Source: Porticoccus sp.
GTDB taxonomy: Bacteria; Pseudomonadota; Gammaproteobacteria; Pseudomonadales; Porticoccaceae
DNA: 64,000 bases
Reading direction: 5' to 3'
Assembly: GCA_002733125.1 (NCBI GenBank)
Contig: NVUM01000005.1
Span: 2,409 to 66,408, forward strand
The number at the start of each line of letters is the position of its first letter. Positions within the stretch are counted from its first letter, which is position 1. Shown here in pieces: positions 29,318 through 38,508 of this stretch. Position numbers and translations under genes: made by a program. The notes under the pieces are model-generated. The model was not told the DNA's origin, ran no database searches, and saw only the letters and a list, made by a program, of their open reading frames with translations.

Positions 29318-29914
29318 ATGAAGACTTTGCCAGAAACCATCCTTCGACGTGCCCGCACCCTCCCCGAGGGTGGCGTGCTGTCGCCCAAAGAATTCCTGCA
29401 CCTGGGAAGCCGGGCCGCCGTCGATCAGGCGTTCTCACGGCTGACCAAGGAAGGCAAACTGATGCGCGTGGCGCGTGGCACCTACGTTGCCCCGGTATCC
29501 AGCAGGTTTGGATCGCGCGCGCCCTCCCCTGAAAAAGTCATAAGCTCGCTGGCGAAGCGAAGTGGCGAAATTGTCGTTCGACACGGCGCAAATTCAGCCA
29601 ACGCCCTGGGTCTGACCCAACAGGTACCCATCAAAGAGGTTTACCTGACGTCCGGCCGCACTCGAAAACTCAAGCTGGGTAAGGGGGAAATTTTGGTCAA
29701 GCACGCCCCCCGCTGGATGCTGGCTCTCGGAGCACGGCCTGCTGGCGAGGCTGTCCGGGCTTTGGCCTGGATCGGTTCGGCACACGCCGATGCATCCCTG
29801 GCATCGCTGCATCGCACCCTTCCCCCGGCTGAGTGGAAAGCGCTGACATCGGCTCGCGCCGCCCTGCCTTCCTGGATGGCACAGGCAATCGGGAAGGAAG
29901 CGGCACATGCCTGA
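29318..29914 (+). CDS. AbiEi-like antitoxin, DUF6088 type
   Basis: A 198-residue protein with an N-terminal winged helix (GGVLSPKEFLHLGSRAAVDQ, LMRVARGTYVAP). A shorter C-terminal domain follows (VRHGANSANALGLTQQV, LTSGRTRKLKLG). It matches DUF6088 proteins that pair with AbiEii toxins. ATG 29318 is used because the promoter at 29263-29291 lies inside the longer open frame from 29081. It overlaps the toxin gene by eight bases. Autorepression through the flanking inverted repeat is inferred from the AbiE family. Confidence 0.85.
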   Translation: MKTLPETILRRARTLPEGGVLSPKEFLHLGSRAAVDQAFSRLTKEGKLMRVARGTYVAPVSSRFGSRAPSPEKVISSLAKRSGEIVVRHGANSANALGLTQQVPIKEVYLTSGRTRKLKLGKGEILVKHAPRWMLALGARPAGEAVRALAWIGSAHADASLASLHRTLPPAEWKALTSARAALPSWMAQAIGKEAAHA

Positions 29915-30938
29915 AAGTTTTTTTGAGCTCAGCCAGAAAGACCAAAGGGAAGCGCTTGAATACGCGCGAGCGGAAACCGGACGTCCCGCCCATCTATTAG
30001 AAAAGGATATCTGGGTGGTATGGACACTTCGCACACTATTCGACGCGGCAATAGTCGCTGACCTAACCTTCAAGGGTGGCACATCCCTCTCCAAGGCCTA
30101 CAAGGTCATTGACCGCTTTTCAGAAGACATCGACCTGACTTACGACATCCGCAAATTGATTCCCGACCTGACAGGTGAAAGCGGTGAGCTACCTCGCAGT
30201 CGAAGCCAGGCTGGCAAGTGGACGAAAGCTGTGCGCCATCGTCTACCCGATTGGATCACGACACATATTCAACCTGTCATAGAAGCCGCACTGGCCAAAG
30301 AGGGACTCCAAGCGCAACTTGAGCAGGGCGGCAAGGATAACGACAAACTGATGCTCCGCTACCCCGCCCTCACCAAGGGCACAGGGTATATTGCCCCGGT
30401 TGTCACACTGGAATTCGGCGGTAGGGCAACCGGTGAACCGCACGAAATACACTCCGTAGAATGCGACATTGCCGAGCACTTGGCTGAGATCGAATTCCCC
30501 AGTGCATCACCACAGGTCATGAGCCTGGCCAGAACGTTCTGGGAAAAAGCGACGGCTGCCCACGTGTTCTGCGCCCAGGGCCGTCTTCGTGGAGAGCGGT
30601 ATGCTCGACATTGGCACGATCTGGCTGCGATCAGTCGAAGCCACCATTACACTACGGTCATATCAGACCACACTGTCGCGTCAACTGTCGCGCAGCACAA
30701 GGCGCACTTCTTCATCGAAAAAGACACAGAAGGCGAAGTCATTGACTATATCGCCGCGACAACGGGAAGGCTGAAAATTGTTCCAGACGGCGATGCGAAA
30801 ACCGCACTTGCCAAGGATTATGAAGCCATGATGGCTGACGACGTCATGGTTGGAGAAGCACTGCCATTTGATGCACTGCTGGAGGCCTGTGCCGCCATCG
30901 AAAAAGCCATCAACGAATCCACAACAGGTACAAAGTAG
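29907..30938 (+). CDS. AbiEii-type nucleotidyltransferase toxin (module 2)
   Basis: A 343-residue nucleotidyltransferase-like toxin. The catalytic signature is LTFKGGTSLSKAYKVI followed by FSEDIDLTYD near residues 52-77, distinct in sequence from the module 1 toxin. An internal region with HDLAAISRS resembles the later motif of this family. It overlaps the DUF6088 antitoxin gene by eight bases, and the two-gene operon is divergent from module 1. About 300 bases separate its end from the convergent DISARM-like operon. Confidence 0.88.
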   Translation: MPESFFELSQKDQREALEYARAETGRPAHLLEKDIWVVWTLRTLFDAAIVADLTFKGGTSLSKAYKVIDRFSEDIDLTYDIRKLIPDLTGESGELPRSRSQAGKWTKAVRHRLPDWITTHIQPVIEAALAKEGLQAQLEQGGKDNDKLMLRYPALTKGTGYIAPVVTLEFGGRATGEPHEIHSVECDIAEHLAEIEFPSASPQVMSLARTFWEKATAAHVFCAQGRLRGERYARHWHDLAAISRSHHYTTVISDHTVASTVAQHKAHFFIEKDTEGEVIDYIAATTGRLKIVPDGDAKTALAKDYEAMMADDVMVGEALPFDALLEACAAIEKAINESTTGTK

Positions 30939-31237
30939 AGATTGGGGGCGCCGTGAGCTATCGATATCGACGACCCAGCCTATGCGCGCAACGGGAAGTC
31001 AAATGTCATAACCGGAAACGCGGCCAACCTAGATACTGGTATAAAAACGACTTGCCGATAGACATGGCCCACTCAATCATCAACGAGGGGTCTAACCCAT
31101 TGAAGGTAAAGGATTTAAAAATGGCTGACTATCGGCTTTACCGTCGGAAAAATACCGTCACGGTCCTACTTCAAACAAAGGTGCTTCTACTAAAATCCAT
31201 ACCTCAGACGAGTACTTTTCCCGTATAGCCGCTGACA
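30939..31237. other. Intergenic stretch between AbiE module 2 and drmC
   Basis: A GTG-started frame of 91 codons (30953-31228) lies here, but its composition is unusual for a protein and it matches nothing I know. No convincing terminator or promoter is seen, although two converging operons end on either side. Confidence 0.45.
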
Positions 31238-32086
31238 TTACGGCATCACGCTCGAGACTACCCTAACAGACTGAAGTATATCGGCAATGCGTTTCGCTGC
31301 GCCGCCACGTACATGTAAACCAAGCTCGAGCGAATATTCGAATGACCATCTGTGCATGTTGGATGACCCCACATAAGCCGATACGTTGTCTGCAAGTACC
31401 ACCTTTGCATGAAACGTTTCATTACCCAAAGCGCCTGGCCGCTCAAGACGAAAGTTTAACACTGTGACACCCAGGTCATGCAACGCATCTTGTACGCCAG
31501 TAAGACCTGGCGGAGCATGGCCTTCTGAGGTCGCTCGTAGGATGAGACACATGTCCGACACATTGGCTCGTTCGAATAGGTTGAGCACGATTACAGCTCC
31601 AACATCATCAAGATATGGAGTCATGACAACAAAAGACGAGTGTGCAGACTCAGCTATAGCAGGTAGCAATTGCTTTGTATCCCTTAGCCCCCAACTTCCT
31701 GAGAGCATGCCCTCAAGCTGAACAGATACCTGACTTGGTGCCGGTGGCTTTGTTAGCACCACATCGACCCGGTCTTCGTCGCAATGAACCCTGCTACGGT
31801 AGAGATACGCGCCACGCAATAGTGGAGCAATCTGCGAAGCTAGAGATTTCTCATGCACGCGCCACGTTAGTTCTGTCGCTTTTGAAAATATTCCTACCGC
31901 CTGCCCAGCTATCAGAGCGCGTTCAACATCGCCTGCACGAGCGTGTGGTAAACCGATGCGCGTACAGATAGCCCTCAGTTCTAACGGCATATCAAGTGCA
32001 TCAACACTAGCCATCTCACAGAGTGGAGCCCCCACCTCGCACAGAGGAGCAAGAGCATCGAAGGCGGCTAGCAGATCAGTTTTCAT
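31238..32086 (-). CDS. drmC: DISARM phospholipase D-like protein DrmC
   Basis: A 282-residue protein of the PLD superfamily. The single HKD-type motif is in ETFHAKVVLADN followed by AYVGSSNM (about residues 220-245). The upstream part contains SSFVVMTPYLDD, the strand that precedes the active site in this fold. One HKD motif implies dimerisation for a complete active site. DrmC is the last of the three core genes (drmA, drmB, drmC) shared by all DISARM systems and is known to be dispensable in some. Its ATG overlaps the drmB stop by 11 bases, so it is the end of the operon. Confidence 0.85.
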   Translation of the reverse strand: MKTDLLAAFDALAPLCEVGAPLCEMASVDALDMPLELRAICTRIGLPHARAGDVERALIAGQAVGIFSKATELTWRVHEKSLASQIAPLLRGAYLYRSRVHCDEDRVDVVLTKPPAPSQVSVQLEGMLSGSWGLRDTKQLLPAIAESAHSSFVVMTPYLDDVGAVIVLNLFERANVSDMCLILRATSEGHAPPGLTGVQDALHDLGVTVLNFRLERPGALGNETFHAKVVLADNVSAYVGSSNMHRWSFEYSLELGLHVRGGAAKRIADILQSVRVVSSVMP

Positions 32087-34301
32087 AATCTTCGTTGACT
32101 ACTTCTAGAAAACCTCGGATCCGCTGTCCCTTGTGGGTTGCATCTTCCCGTGGTGCTGGTCCGCCTTTGAGCACGGCGCGTGACAATAGCTGGTTCTGCG
32201 CAACACACGAGGTCTCGGGAATCATTATGCAGTCCGGGCATGCTCCACCAGCACCATCGCAAAGTCTTCCAGAGTTGCAGCGGTGTGTAGAAGTCTCAAG
32301 CAACCGCGACAGAAAACGGTTGTTCTCGTTACGCCACAGAGAGGACAGGTTTCCAAGGTCCATCGTCGTACCATTCCGGTATACGACAAATGCCAGATCC
32401 AACGGGAAAATGTATTCACCCATCGAGCCTAGGTCCAGTCCAGACAGCTCCGCGACATTCTTCATAAGCACGTGTGCATATGTATGCAACAACGTGTAAA
32501 CATATCGATAGGTCGATGCATCATCCTCTCTGAGCAAGGAGAAGTACCGTCCGAATGGCTGCGCCACTTGTAACAGTCGTCCACCCAACAGTAGCGACTC
32601 GTCACCGTCCCACTCTGGCAGATCGTGCACACCAACTGCCTGTAACCACGTGTATACGACTTTAGGGTCCAGCCGGACGTACAGAGCCTCATTGGCCTGG
32701 GTCACAACGTAAATCGGCCGCTGTCCATTGCGTAGAGGCTCAAATAGTCGTAACCGAACCGGCATATTCTGCCCACGTTTTTCAAAGGTGGGCGTTGTCG
32801 ACACCCTCGTGTAACCGTGCGTGAAACGACACAAGTCAAATTCGCGAATCAGTCCGAGGTCGTCCAACCCGAGCTTATCCATCAGGTGTTGTGTCTCCGC
32901 TTCCTGGGCATGCTTGACAGTTGCATCCTTCGGCGCCAAGTCGTTATCGAGATGATTAAAGCGCACAAACGGAGATCGCCCCCCATCGGGTGCAGCCGAA
33001 AGTTTTCCCCGATTAAGTGCTTCATGTTCCACAGCCAAGACAAACGGATCGAACCGACTAGTATATTCACTGCGATTCGCCAGTTGCACCATCACGGCAG
33101 AAGGCAAATCGACGCTGGGTCGCACTAATGGTGGGTCGCTTGTAGTCCAGCGAGTAACCAGCTTTCGGAGCTCACCATTCATGAGATTGAGCACTTCAGT
33201 ATCACCCCTGGCTTCAGCGTCTCTTCGCATGCGGTCGATAGTTTCGTAGGACTCCCACTCGCTAGCCTTGCCTGCCGCCAGTAGAGCCTCCTTCATCTCG
33301 TCGGGCGTAAGCTCCGCGCCACCAAAGTGAAACTTGGTCGCAATAAAGGCAGCCAACTCAGCATGCATCTGTGGCTCAAGAAGAGTTATGAGTTGGTGCT
33401 CCGTCTCAGGAAAGAGCACAAACTGCTCGGCTTGGGGATAATATGCTGATGACGCGCGGTAGGAGATTGGTTCCATGCGGCGCTCTCCGATTCGCGCACC
33501 AGCACGATCGCGGAAGACTCCTGTAGTGAATCGGTCATTCTGGCGCCATTCGTTGCTACCCTTATGCCCGCAAGTCGGATTAGCACAGTAGAAGTGCCAC
33601 TGACCAATTCTTGGTGAATCGGTATTAAGTTTAAAGGCTTTACCCCCACATACCGTGCATTCCTCTCCATACAACCACGCGTCGTCGGTGCGATTGTTCC
33701 ACTCCCAGCGCCCAGGGGTAGCGGGCATCCATTCACCTGACCAGTGCACAAAAATTACGTCAAGCTGGCGCCATTGGCATGGACCGGTTGCTCCCGCTGC
33801 AGTGCATTGAGTATTGCGGAGAGAACCTATGTTTTTGGACAGATCAGAGGCCGACTCGAATCTCTTAAACAGATGACACTTGTTACACACAAAGGTCAGC
33901 GGAGCAGGAGCATAGCCCATCCGAAGCGGACTTAGGAATGCTAGACGATCACCAGCAAGCGGCACCACAGAAGTACCACTGAGAAGCGCCTCATCGAGGC
34001 ATTGATGCGGATCGATTTGTCGATCAGAGGTACTCATTGAGTAGGCGCGAGCGAACCAGCTCTGCCAGACCTCCTGCAGGCGAAGAATGATTTGCGCCTT
34101 GGTCTCAGGTCTGATCGGCGCATCGTCGACGGATGCCGAGAGGTCGGGAATTGATATACATGCGCCAAGCCCCCCTTCGAAGGTAAAGAACGCCCCAGGC
34201 GCGTACGCGGACCCCAGCTGGTTGCGCGAACGAGCCATCGTAGGAGCGCTAAGTGCCTTCTCGTCATCCTCCGATGCGAGAAATGTTCTTCTTGTCGCCA
34301 T
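32076..34301 (-). CDS. drmB: DISARM protein DrmB (DUF1998)
   Basis: A 741-residue protein. It has a zinc-type cysteine pair and tail near residue 130 (FVCNKCHLF ... CTAAGATGPC), a second set (CTVCGGKAF ... YCANPTCGHKG) and a C-terminal DUF1998-like region ending in CNSGRLCDGAGGACPDC and IMIPETSCV. DrmB works with the DrmA helicase and forms a DNA-loading complex that recognises 5' single-stranded ends in the characterised system. ATG 34301 has AGGAGA six bases ahead and lies one base after the drmA stop; an upstream frame to 34349 would overlap drmA. Gene order and domains together make the call strong. Confidence 0.9.
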   Translation of the reverse strand: MATRRTFLASEDDEKALSAPTMARSRNQLGSAYAPGAFFTFEGGLGACISIPDLSASVDDAPIRPETKAQIILRLQEVWQSWFARAYSMSTSDRQIDPHQCLDEALLSGTSVVPLAGDRLAFLSPLRMGYAPAPLTFVCNKCHLFKRFESASDLSKNIGSLRNTQCTAAGATGPCQWRQLDVIFVHWSGEWMPATPGRWEWNNRTDDAWLYGEECTVCGGKAFKLNTDSPRIGQWHFYCANPTCGHKGSNEWRQNDRFTTGVFRDRAGARIGERRMEPISYRASSAYYPQAEQFVLFPETEHQLITLLEPQMHAELAAFIATKFHFGGAELTPDEMKEALLAAGKASEWESYETIDRMRRDAEARGDTEVLNLMNGELRKLVTRWTTSDPPLVRPSVDLPSAVMVQLANRSEYTSRFDPFVLAVEHEALNRGKLSAAPDGGRSPFVRFNHLDNDLAPKDATVKHAQEAETQHLMDKLGLDDLGLIREFDLCRFTHGYTRVSTTPTFEKRGQNMPVRLRLFEPLRNGQRPIYVVTQANEALYVRLDPKVVYTWLQAVGVHDLPEWDGDESLLLGGRLLQVAQPFGRYFSLLREDDASTYRYVYTLLHTYAHVLMKNVAELSGLDLGSMGEYIFPLDLAFVVYRNGTTMDLGNLSSLWRNENNRFLSRLLETSTHRCNSGRLCDGAGGACPDCIMIPETSCVAQNQLLSRAVLKGGPAPREDATHKGQRIRGFLEVVNEDYEN

Positions 34302-34302
34302 A

Positions 34303-37300
34303 TCAGTCTCCTGCCTGTGAGTTATCCGTGCCATCGTTGTTAGCGACACCGTGACGAATCAAGTCCATCACCATCTGAACTTCGCCTGACAACTGCTTAC
34401 GCCCTCCCCCGTCGCGGGATGAAACTTGAATGATGCCTCCTTGATCGACATCTCGTAGCGACGTCATCGGCTTTAATAACAAATCTGTCTGACTCTTGAA
34501 ATAGCCGTCCATCGTGCCACTACCCCAGAGCGGGCTGCTCCATGTATCCACGATAAGGCTCCGCGTACGCTGGTCGATTCGTTGACGATAGTGATCTTCT
34601 CCTTCGGGAGCGAAACCACCTCGCAGACCTACCGCAAGTTCGATAAATCGGTTGATTTCGTCAATGAGAGCGTCTCCTCTTCTGGAGAGCTCTCTTCGCA
34701 CATTCGGAATGATGGTGAAGTCCGGTGTCTTATTCTTTTCATTCTCCGGAAGACGTAGCAATTCGTGACTTGGCAATACTCCAAGCATATATGCCTGAAA
34801 AAGGCTCGGAAACACACGTTCAATGGCACGTTCTGCCCAGCGATCAATAGCCGCGGGCTGAACCATACGCTCAAGAAAACGATGGAAGATATCAAAGACA
34901 TGGACAATATGACGGTCGCGACGGCGTTGTGGCGTTGGCAGCAATACAACGAAGCCGATATGCATACGCCCGACACGTGACGAGGCTTGGATGTATTCAG
35001 CGATATCTGAGGGCATACCGGCGAAAAACATTGAGTTGAACTCATCGACATCAACACCATGCGAGATGGCAGATGTGGCGATGACGGAGCGTAATTGCTC
35101 GCGGATAGGCGAAAGAGGCTGCCCCGGATCCACGCGCAGCTGAGCTGTGTCCACCACTGCCTGAATTTCACCCTGCTCCACTGAGCCTGTAATGAGTCTT
35201 GTGTCGATCCCAGCCAGTTCGATGCCTTCGTTGAGATGACGCTTACGTGTCTCCTCTGCCTCGGCGGCCATAATCTGATCGCCACCCTTTTTATTAGTTA
35301 CATAAGTCAGTGCGATACGATGCAAATCGACGAGTGTTACGAGTTCCGAAGCACTTGCCGCCAACAGAACTTCCTTGTGTAGTCCTTGAATTGGCCCCGG
35401 CGATACGTGATCGGCCAGTTGCTGTTGCACTAACCTGAGCTGATGGTCATCGCCACTCACAAGGCTGTCGAACAGACGCGTGATGATCAAGTGGAAGCCT
35501 GAAAGAACCGCCACACTTGTCGAGGTGTGAGGCTTACCATTAGTCATGAACGCCGTATACACACGAGCTTGTTGGCTGGCAACTTCGATATTTGGATTGG
35601 CTCGCCGAGCAACTTCTTCGACGGCAGCCTCCGCAGGCTCTGCGTAAAAAGACCCGTATAGCGAAGGCCCTGGCTCAGGAAACTGCGTGGCTGGAATTGA
35701 ACGTTGGTACAAGTGCTCTAGCTGCCGCTCCGGATCTGAAACCGTCGCTGATGCAGCGATAATCTTGGCTCGTCGACGTCGCCCTTGAGGATCAACTGCA
35801 ACAAACTCACTCAGCGGCTTGCCTAGGTATTCGAAAACAGCATCTAGCGTCGACTCGAATAGCCCCGCGAAAGTACCCAATGACTCATCAAGTAGGTGCG
35901 CCTCATCCTGAATAGTAAGACTGGGAAAAGGGTCATGAAATATCCTCTGCCCCGATTTATAAGCGGGATACACACCCTCCATACCTTTGGTTTCTGGCCC
36001 CAGGGCAAGCTCCTTATTGTCAGGGATATAGAGACGCCCATTGGCAGGTTTGAACCATGGCGCGGCTCCGAACATGCCATAAATGCGTCGAATGGTCCGA
36101 CTGGAATGTCCAATAAGTGCCAGTTTATCGACCGTACCGAGCAGTACGGATGGCGCTAGATCATAGATGTCTTCATCAACGATGTAGAACGGCAGCGGCT
36201 GCCATTGCCCCTGATTAGAATCGCACTGAATATCGGTACAGACGTGCCCAAGCGTCTGGTCACCGTGCTCAACAAACAGACGGAGCGCAGTTTCTTCCTG
36301 GCAAAACGGGCACTTGGGCAGCTTTCTCCAAGCGCGCAGTGCGGCGGAGTACTTCGCGTCGTCCTCCCGAAGTCCCTCCTCATCCGTCAACCCTGGCGGC
36401 GTAGTTGTGACTTGAGGGATGCTTTTGACGCCTTTTGTATTGTGGCGGTTCGGCGAACCTCCACTCCCTACCCAAAAACCGATGGACAACCTATCACCAG
36501 AGTATTCATACCGTCGGCGCACACGTTCAGCCCAAGCGAGCACACGAGCACAACGTTGTGCCTGCTGAATCGTGAGCAACCGCAATGGATAACGAATCAA
36601 TGCGGTAACACCGCGTTGCTTCCCGCGTAGCCTGTCGAGCATCAGGTTAAAGACGAGCAAGCCGAAAAATGCCTCAGACTTACCTCCACCCGTGGCAAAG
36701 TACAGGAGGGTAACAGCGTCATCGCGACGCTCGTCGTAGAAATGGCTAAACTCTTTGATACGGGAGGCCAGCGCTGGGATATTAGCAATGATGAAGGCCA
36801 GCTGGAAAAGGCGCCACTCATTATTGTCGTGCTTGAATCGCGATTGCATGAAGTCAGCCATCGCTTCGTTCATTGCAAGCCAAGCTTCGTAGACGATAGC
36901 TTTTGGATTCGATTGTTGCCCTCGTTCTTGCCATACCGACTTGGACTCTCGTAAGCATTCAAGCCCAGCCGCGATCGAGTTCATTTCTGCTGCCCACTTG
37001 ACAATATCCGACCGTAAAGCCTCCGTCTCTCGTGCGATGCCTTCGCTATCAGATGAATCAAGTCCTTCTTTAGGATTCACCTCACCAGGTAACGTATCCA
37101 TCCATGCCTGCATGGCTGGCACGAGCGGCTCTATTCCTTTTAGGCCTTCAGGCTTCGCAAGCAGGCGCACTTTCCGTTTTACTCCATTGGCACTGGTCGG
37201 CACGATACGTGGCTGTATGTAGCGTGGAGTCCAAGTGGTTTCTAACACTGAAAGTTCAGGCTCTGATTCTACGCGAACAACCCCACAGTTATGTCCCATT

Positions 37301-38508
37301 GCCGGATAGTTAAGGTATTTGTTGAATCGGTATGAAGGCTTGATGCGCTCCAGCCTTAGCGAGTGGTGATCCGCCGATGGCAACTGAGAGCGCAGTGATA
37401 CGAGAAAGACAGCTTCTTCGGTCTCGTCGACATGCTGGCGAGGAGCCTGGCTAACATTCTCCAGTGCTACAAACAAGTTGCACCTCGAACTATCAAGCCA
37501 ATCAGTACTAAATTGAATATCCCAATTAAGCTGAATATTTGGAATAGCTATTGGTAAGTCAGACTTTCGGACTCTGTCGAGGAAGTCTAGCCAATTGGTG
37601 TACTGGCTAGCTGGAATGGTGAGCTGGCGACGATATCCCCACTCCTTTCCTCCTGTCTCTGGATCATCGCTATGAACCCATTCATCCAACCGTTTGACGA
37701 TGGCATCGTTCATACGCCCAGCATGCTCATCGGCGTCGCGTTGAAGTTGAACACTGGATCTAGAGGTATCCAGTTCAAGCGCAGGGAGGTCAACCTCCAA
37801 ACGCATCCACTTGTGAGGAACTGCTAGGGGTTCAAAATGTTCATCCTTGATTGGAGGCGTTCCAGGCGCGGTAACGGGAAATGCTTCTTTCAGCGTATCA
37901 CCTGACTCGTCTCCTCCAGTATCGCCACCTGCTTCAGTTTCAGTAGCTTCCTGTGGTAAGTCAGAGGTCAGCAAATGCCTTGGGATACCCTTGGCAGCAT
38001 ATACTTCATCAACAACCTTTTTGCGAATTTCGAGCCAGCCCGGATGCTTCCACTTGGAAGTGTATGTGCCTTTGGCCTTCTCCCACTCTTCATCCAAACG
38101 TTTGTTACGCTCGGCTTTGAGTTCATCAATCACAGCTTGTCGCAACATGAAGACTGGCCTGCAGTTGGGGCGCTTGAGATCCTTTTCATGCGGTAAGACA
38201 CGCACATACAATGAAAGCTGCGGCTGAATTGTTATCACCGAAGGAGATGTCGCATTTAGCTGCATCTGCAGCCCGTGTGATGAAACCCAGATAGGTGAAG
38301 TCACCTCGTCGTCGCCAGACGGGTTACGTTGCGGCAAGAGAAAACCAGAATTCAAGAGCGCCCTTGGGCGGGCTCCGAACAAATACTGCCCCGTGGAGCC
38401 CTGGCCGCTCAGTTGCGCATAAGTCAGGTTAAGAATGCTATCAACCACTGCTTCCTTCAAGGTGGATGAAATCTTGGCGGGGTCATCTCGGACTACAGAT
38501 TGATTCAT
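34303..38508 (-). CDS. drmA: DISARM helicase DrmA
   Basis: A 1401-residue superfamily 2 helicase. Walker A is YFATGGGKSEAFFGL near residue 605, the DEAH box IQDEAHLLDES near 868, motif III AASATVSDPERQ follows, and the C-terminal helicase half has VIATSAISHGVDVDEF and YIQASSRVGR near 1177. The N-terminal 550 residues contain a beta-rich region without a named domain. DrmA is the large helicase of the DISARM core and forms a complex with DrmB. Its ATG overlaps the stop of the 937-residue gene by four bases (ATGA), and drmB begins one base after its end. The surrounding DNA is visibly more AT-rich than the trb operon. Confidence 0.92.
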   Translation of the reverse strand: MNQSVVRDDPAKISSTLKEAVVDSILNLTYAQLSGQGSTGQYLFGARPRALLNSGFLLPQRNPSGDDEVTSPIWVSSHGLQMQLNATSPSVITIQPQLSLYVRVLPHEKDLKRPNCRPVFMLRQAVIDELKAERNKRLDEEWEKAKGTYTSKWKHPGWLEIRKKVVDEVYAAKGIPRHLLTSDLPQEATETEAGGDTGGDESGDTLKEAFPVTAPGTPPIKDEHFEPLAVPHKWMRLEVDLPALELDTSRSSVQLQRDADEHAGRMNDAIVKRLDEWVHSDDPETGGKEWGYRRQLTIPASQYTNWLDFLDRVRKSDLPIAIPNIQLNWDIQFSTDWLDSSRCNLFVALENVSQAPRQHVDETEEAVFLVSLRSQLPSADHHSLRLERIKPSYRFNKYLNYPAMGHNCGVVRVESEPELSVLETTWTPRYIQPRIVPTSANGVKRKVRLLAKPEGLKGIEPLVPAMQAWMDTLPGEVNPKEGLDSSDSEGIARETEALRSDIVKWAAEMNSIAAGLECLRESKSVWQERGQQSNPKAIVYEAWLAMNEAMADFMQSRFKHDNNEWRLFQLAFIIANIPALASRIKEFSHFYDERRDDAVTLLYFATGGGKSEAFFGLLVFNLMLDRLRGKQRGVTALIRYPLRLLTIQQAQRCARVLAWAERVRRRYEYSGDRLSIGFWVGSGGSPNRHNTKGVKSIPQVTTTPPGLTDEEGLREDDAKYSAALRAWRKLPKCPFCQEETALRLFVEHGDQTLGHVCTDIQCDSNQGQWQPLPFYIVDEDIYDLAPSVLLGTVDKLALIGHSSRTIRRIYGMFGAAPWFKPANGRLYIPDNKELALGPETKGMEGVYPAYKSGQRIFHDPFPSLTIQDEAHLLDESLGTFAGLFESTLDAVFEYLGKPLSEFVAVDPQGRRRRAKIIAASATVSDPERQLEHLYQRSIPATQFPEPGPSLYGSFYAEPAEAAVEEVARRANPNIEVASQQARVYTAFMTNGKPHTSTSVAVLSGFHLIITRLFDSLVSGDDHQLRLVQQQLADHVSPGPIQGLHKEVLLAASASELVTLVDLHRIALTYVTNKKGGDQIMAAEAEETRKRHLNEGIELAGIDTRLITGSVEQGEIQAVVDTAQLRVDPGQPLSPIREQLRSVIATSAISHGVDVDEFNSMFFAGMPSDIAEYIQASSRVGRMHIGFVVLLPTPQRRRDRHIVHVFDIFHRFLERMVQPAAIDRWAERAIERVFPSLFQAYMLGVLPSHELLRLPENEKNKTPDFTIIPNVRRELSRRGDALIDEINRFIELAVGLRGGFAPEGEDHYRQRIDQRTRSLIVDTWSSPLWGSGTMDGYFKSQTDLLLKPMTSLRDVDQGGIIQVSSRDGGGRKQLSGEVQMVMDLIRHGVANNDGTDNSQAGD

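Noticed and set aside
30953..31228. GTG-started frame of 91 codons after AbiE module 2
   Set aside because: No clear ribosome-binding site and no similarity I can name; left as intergenic.
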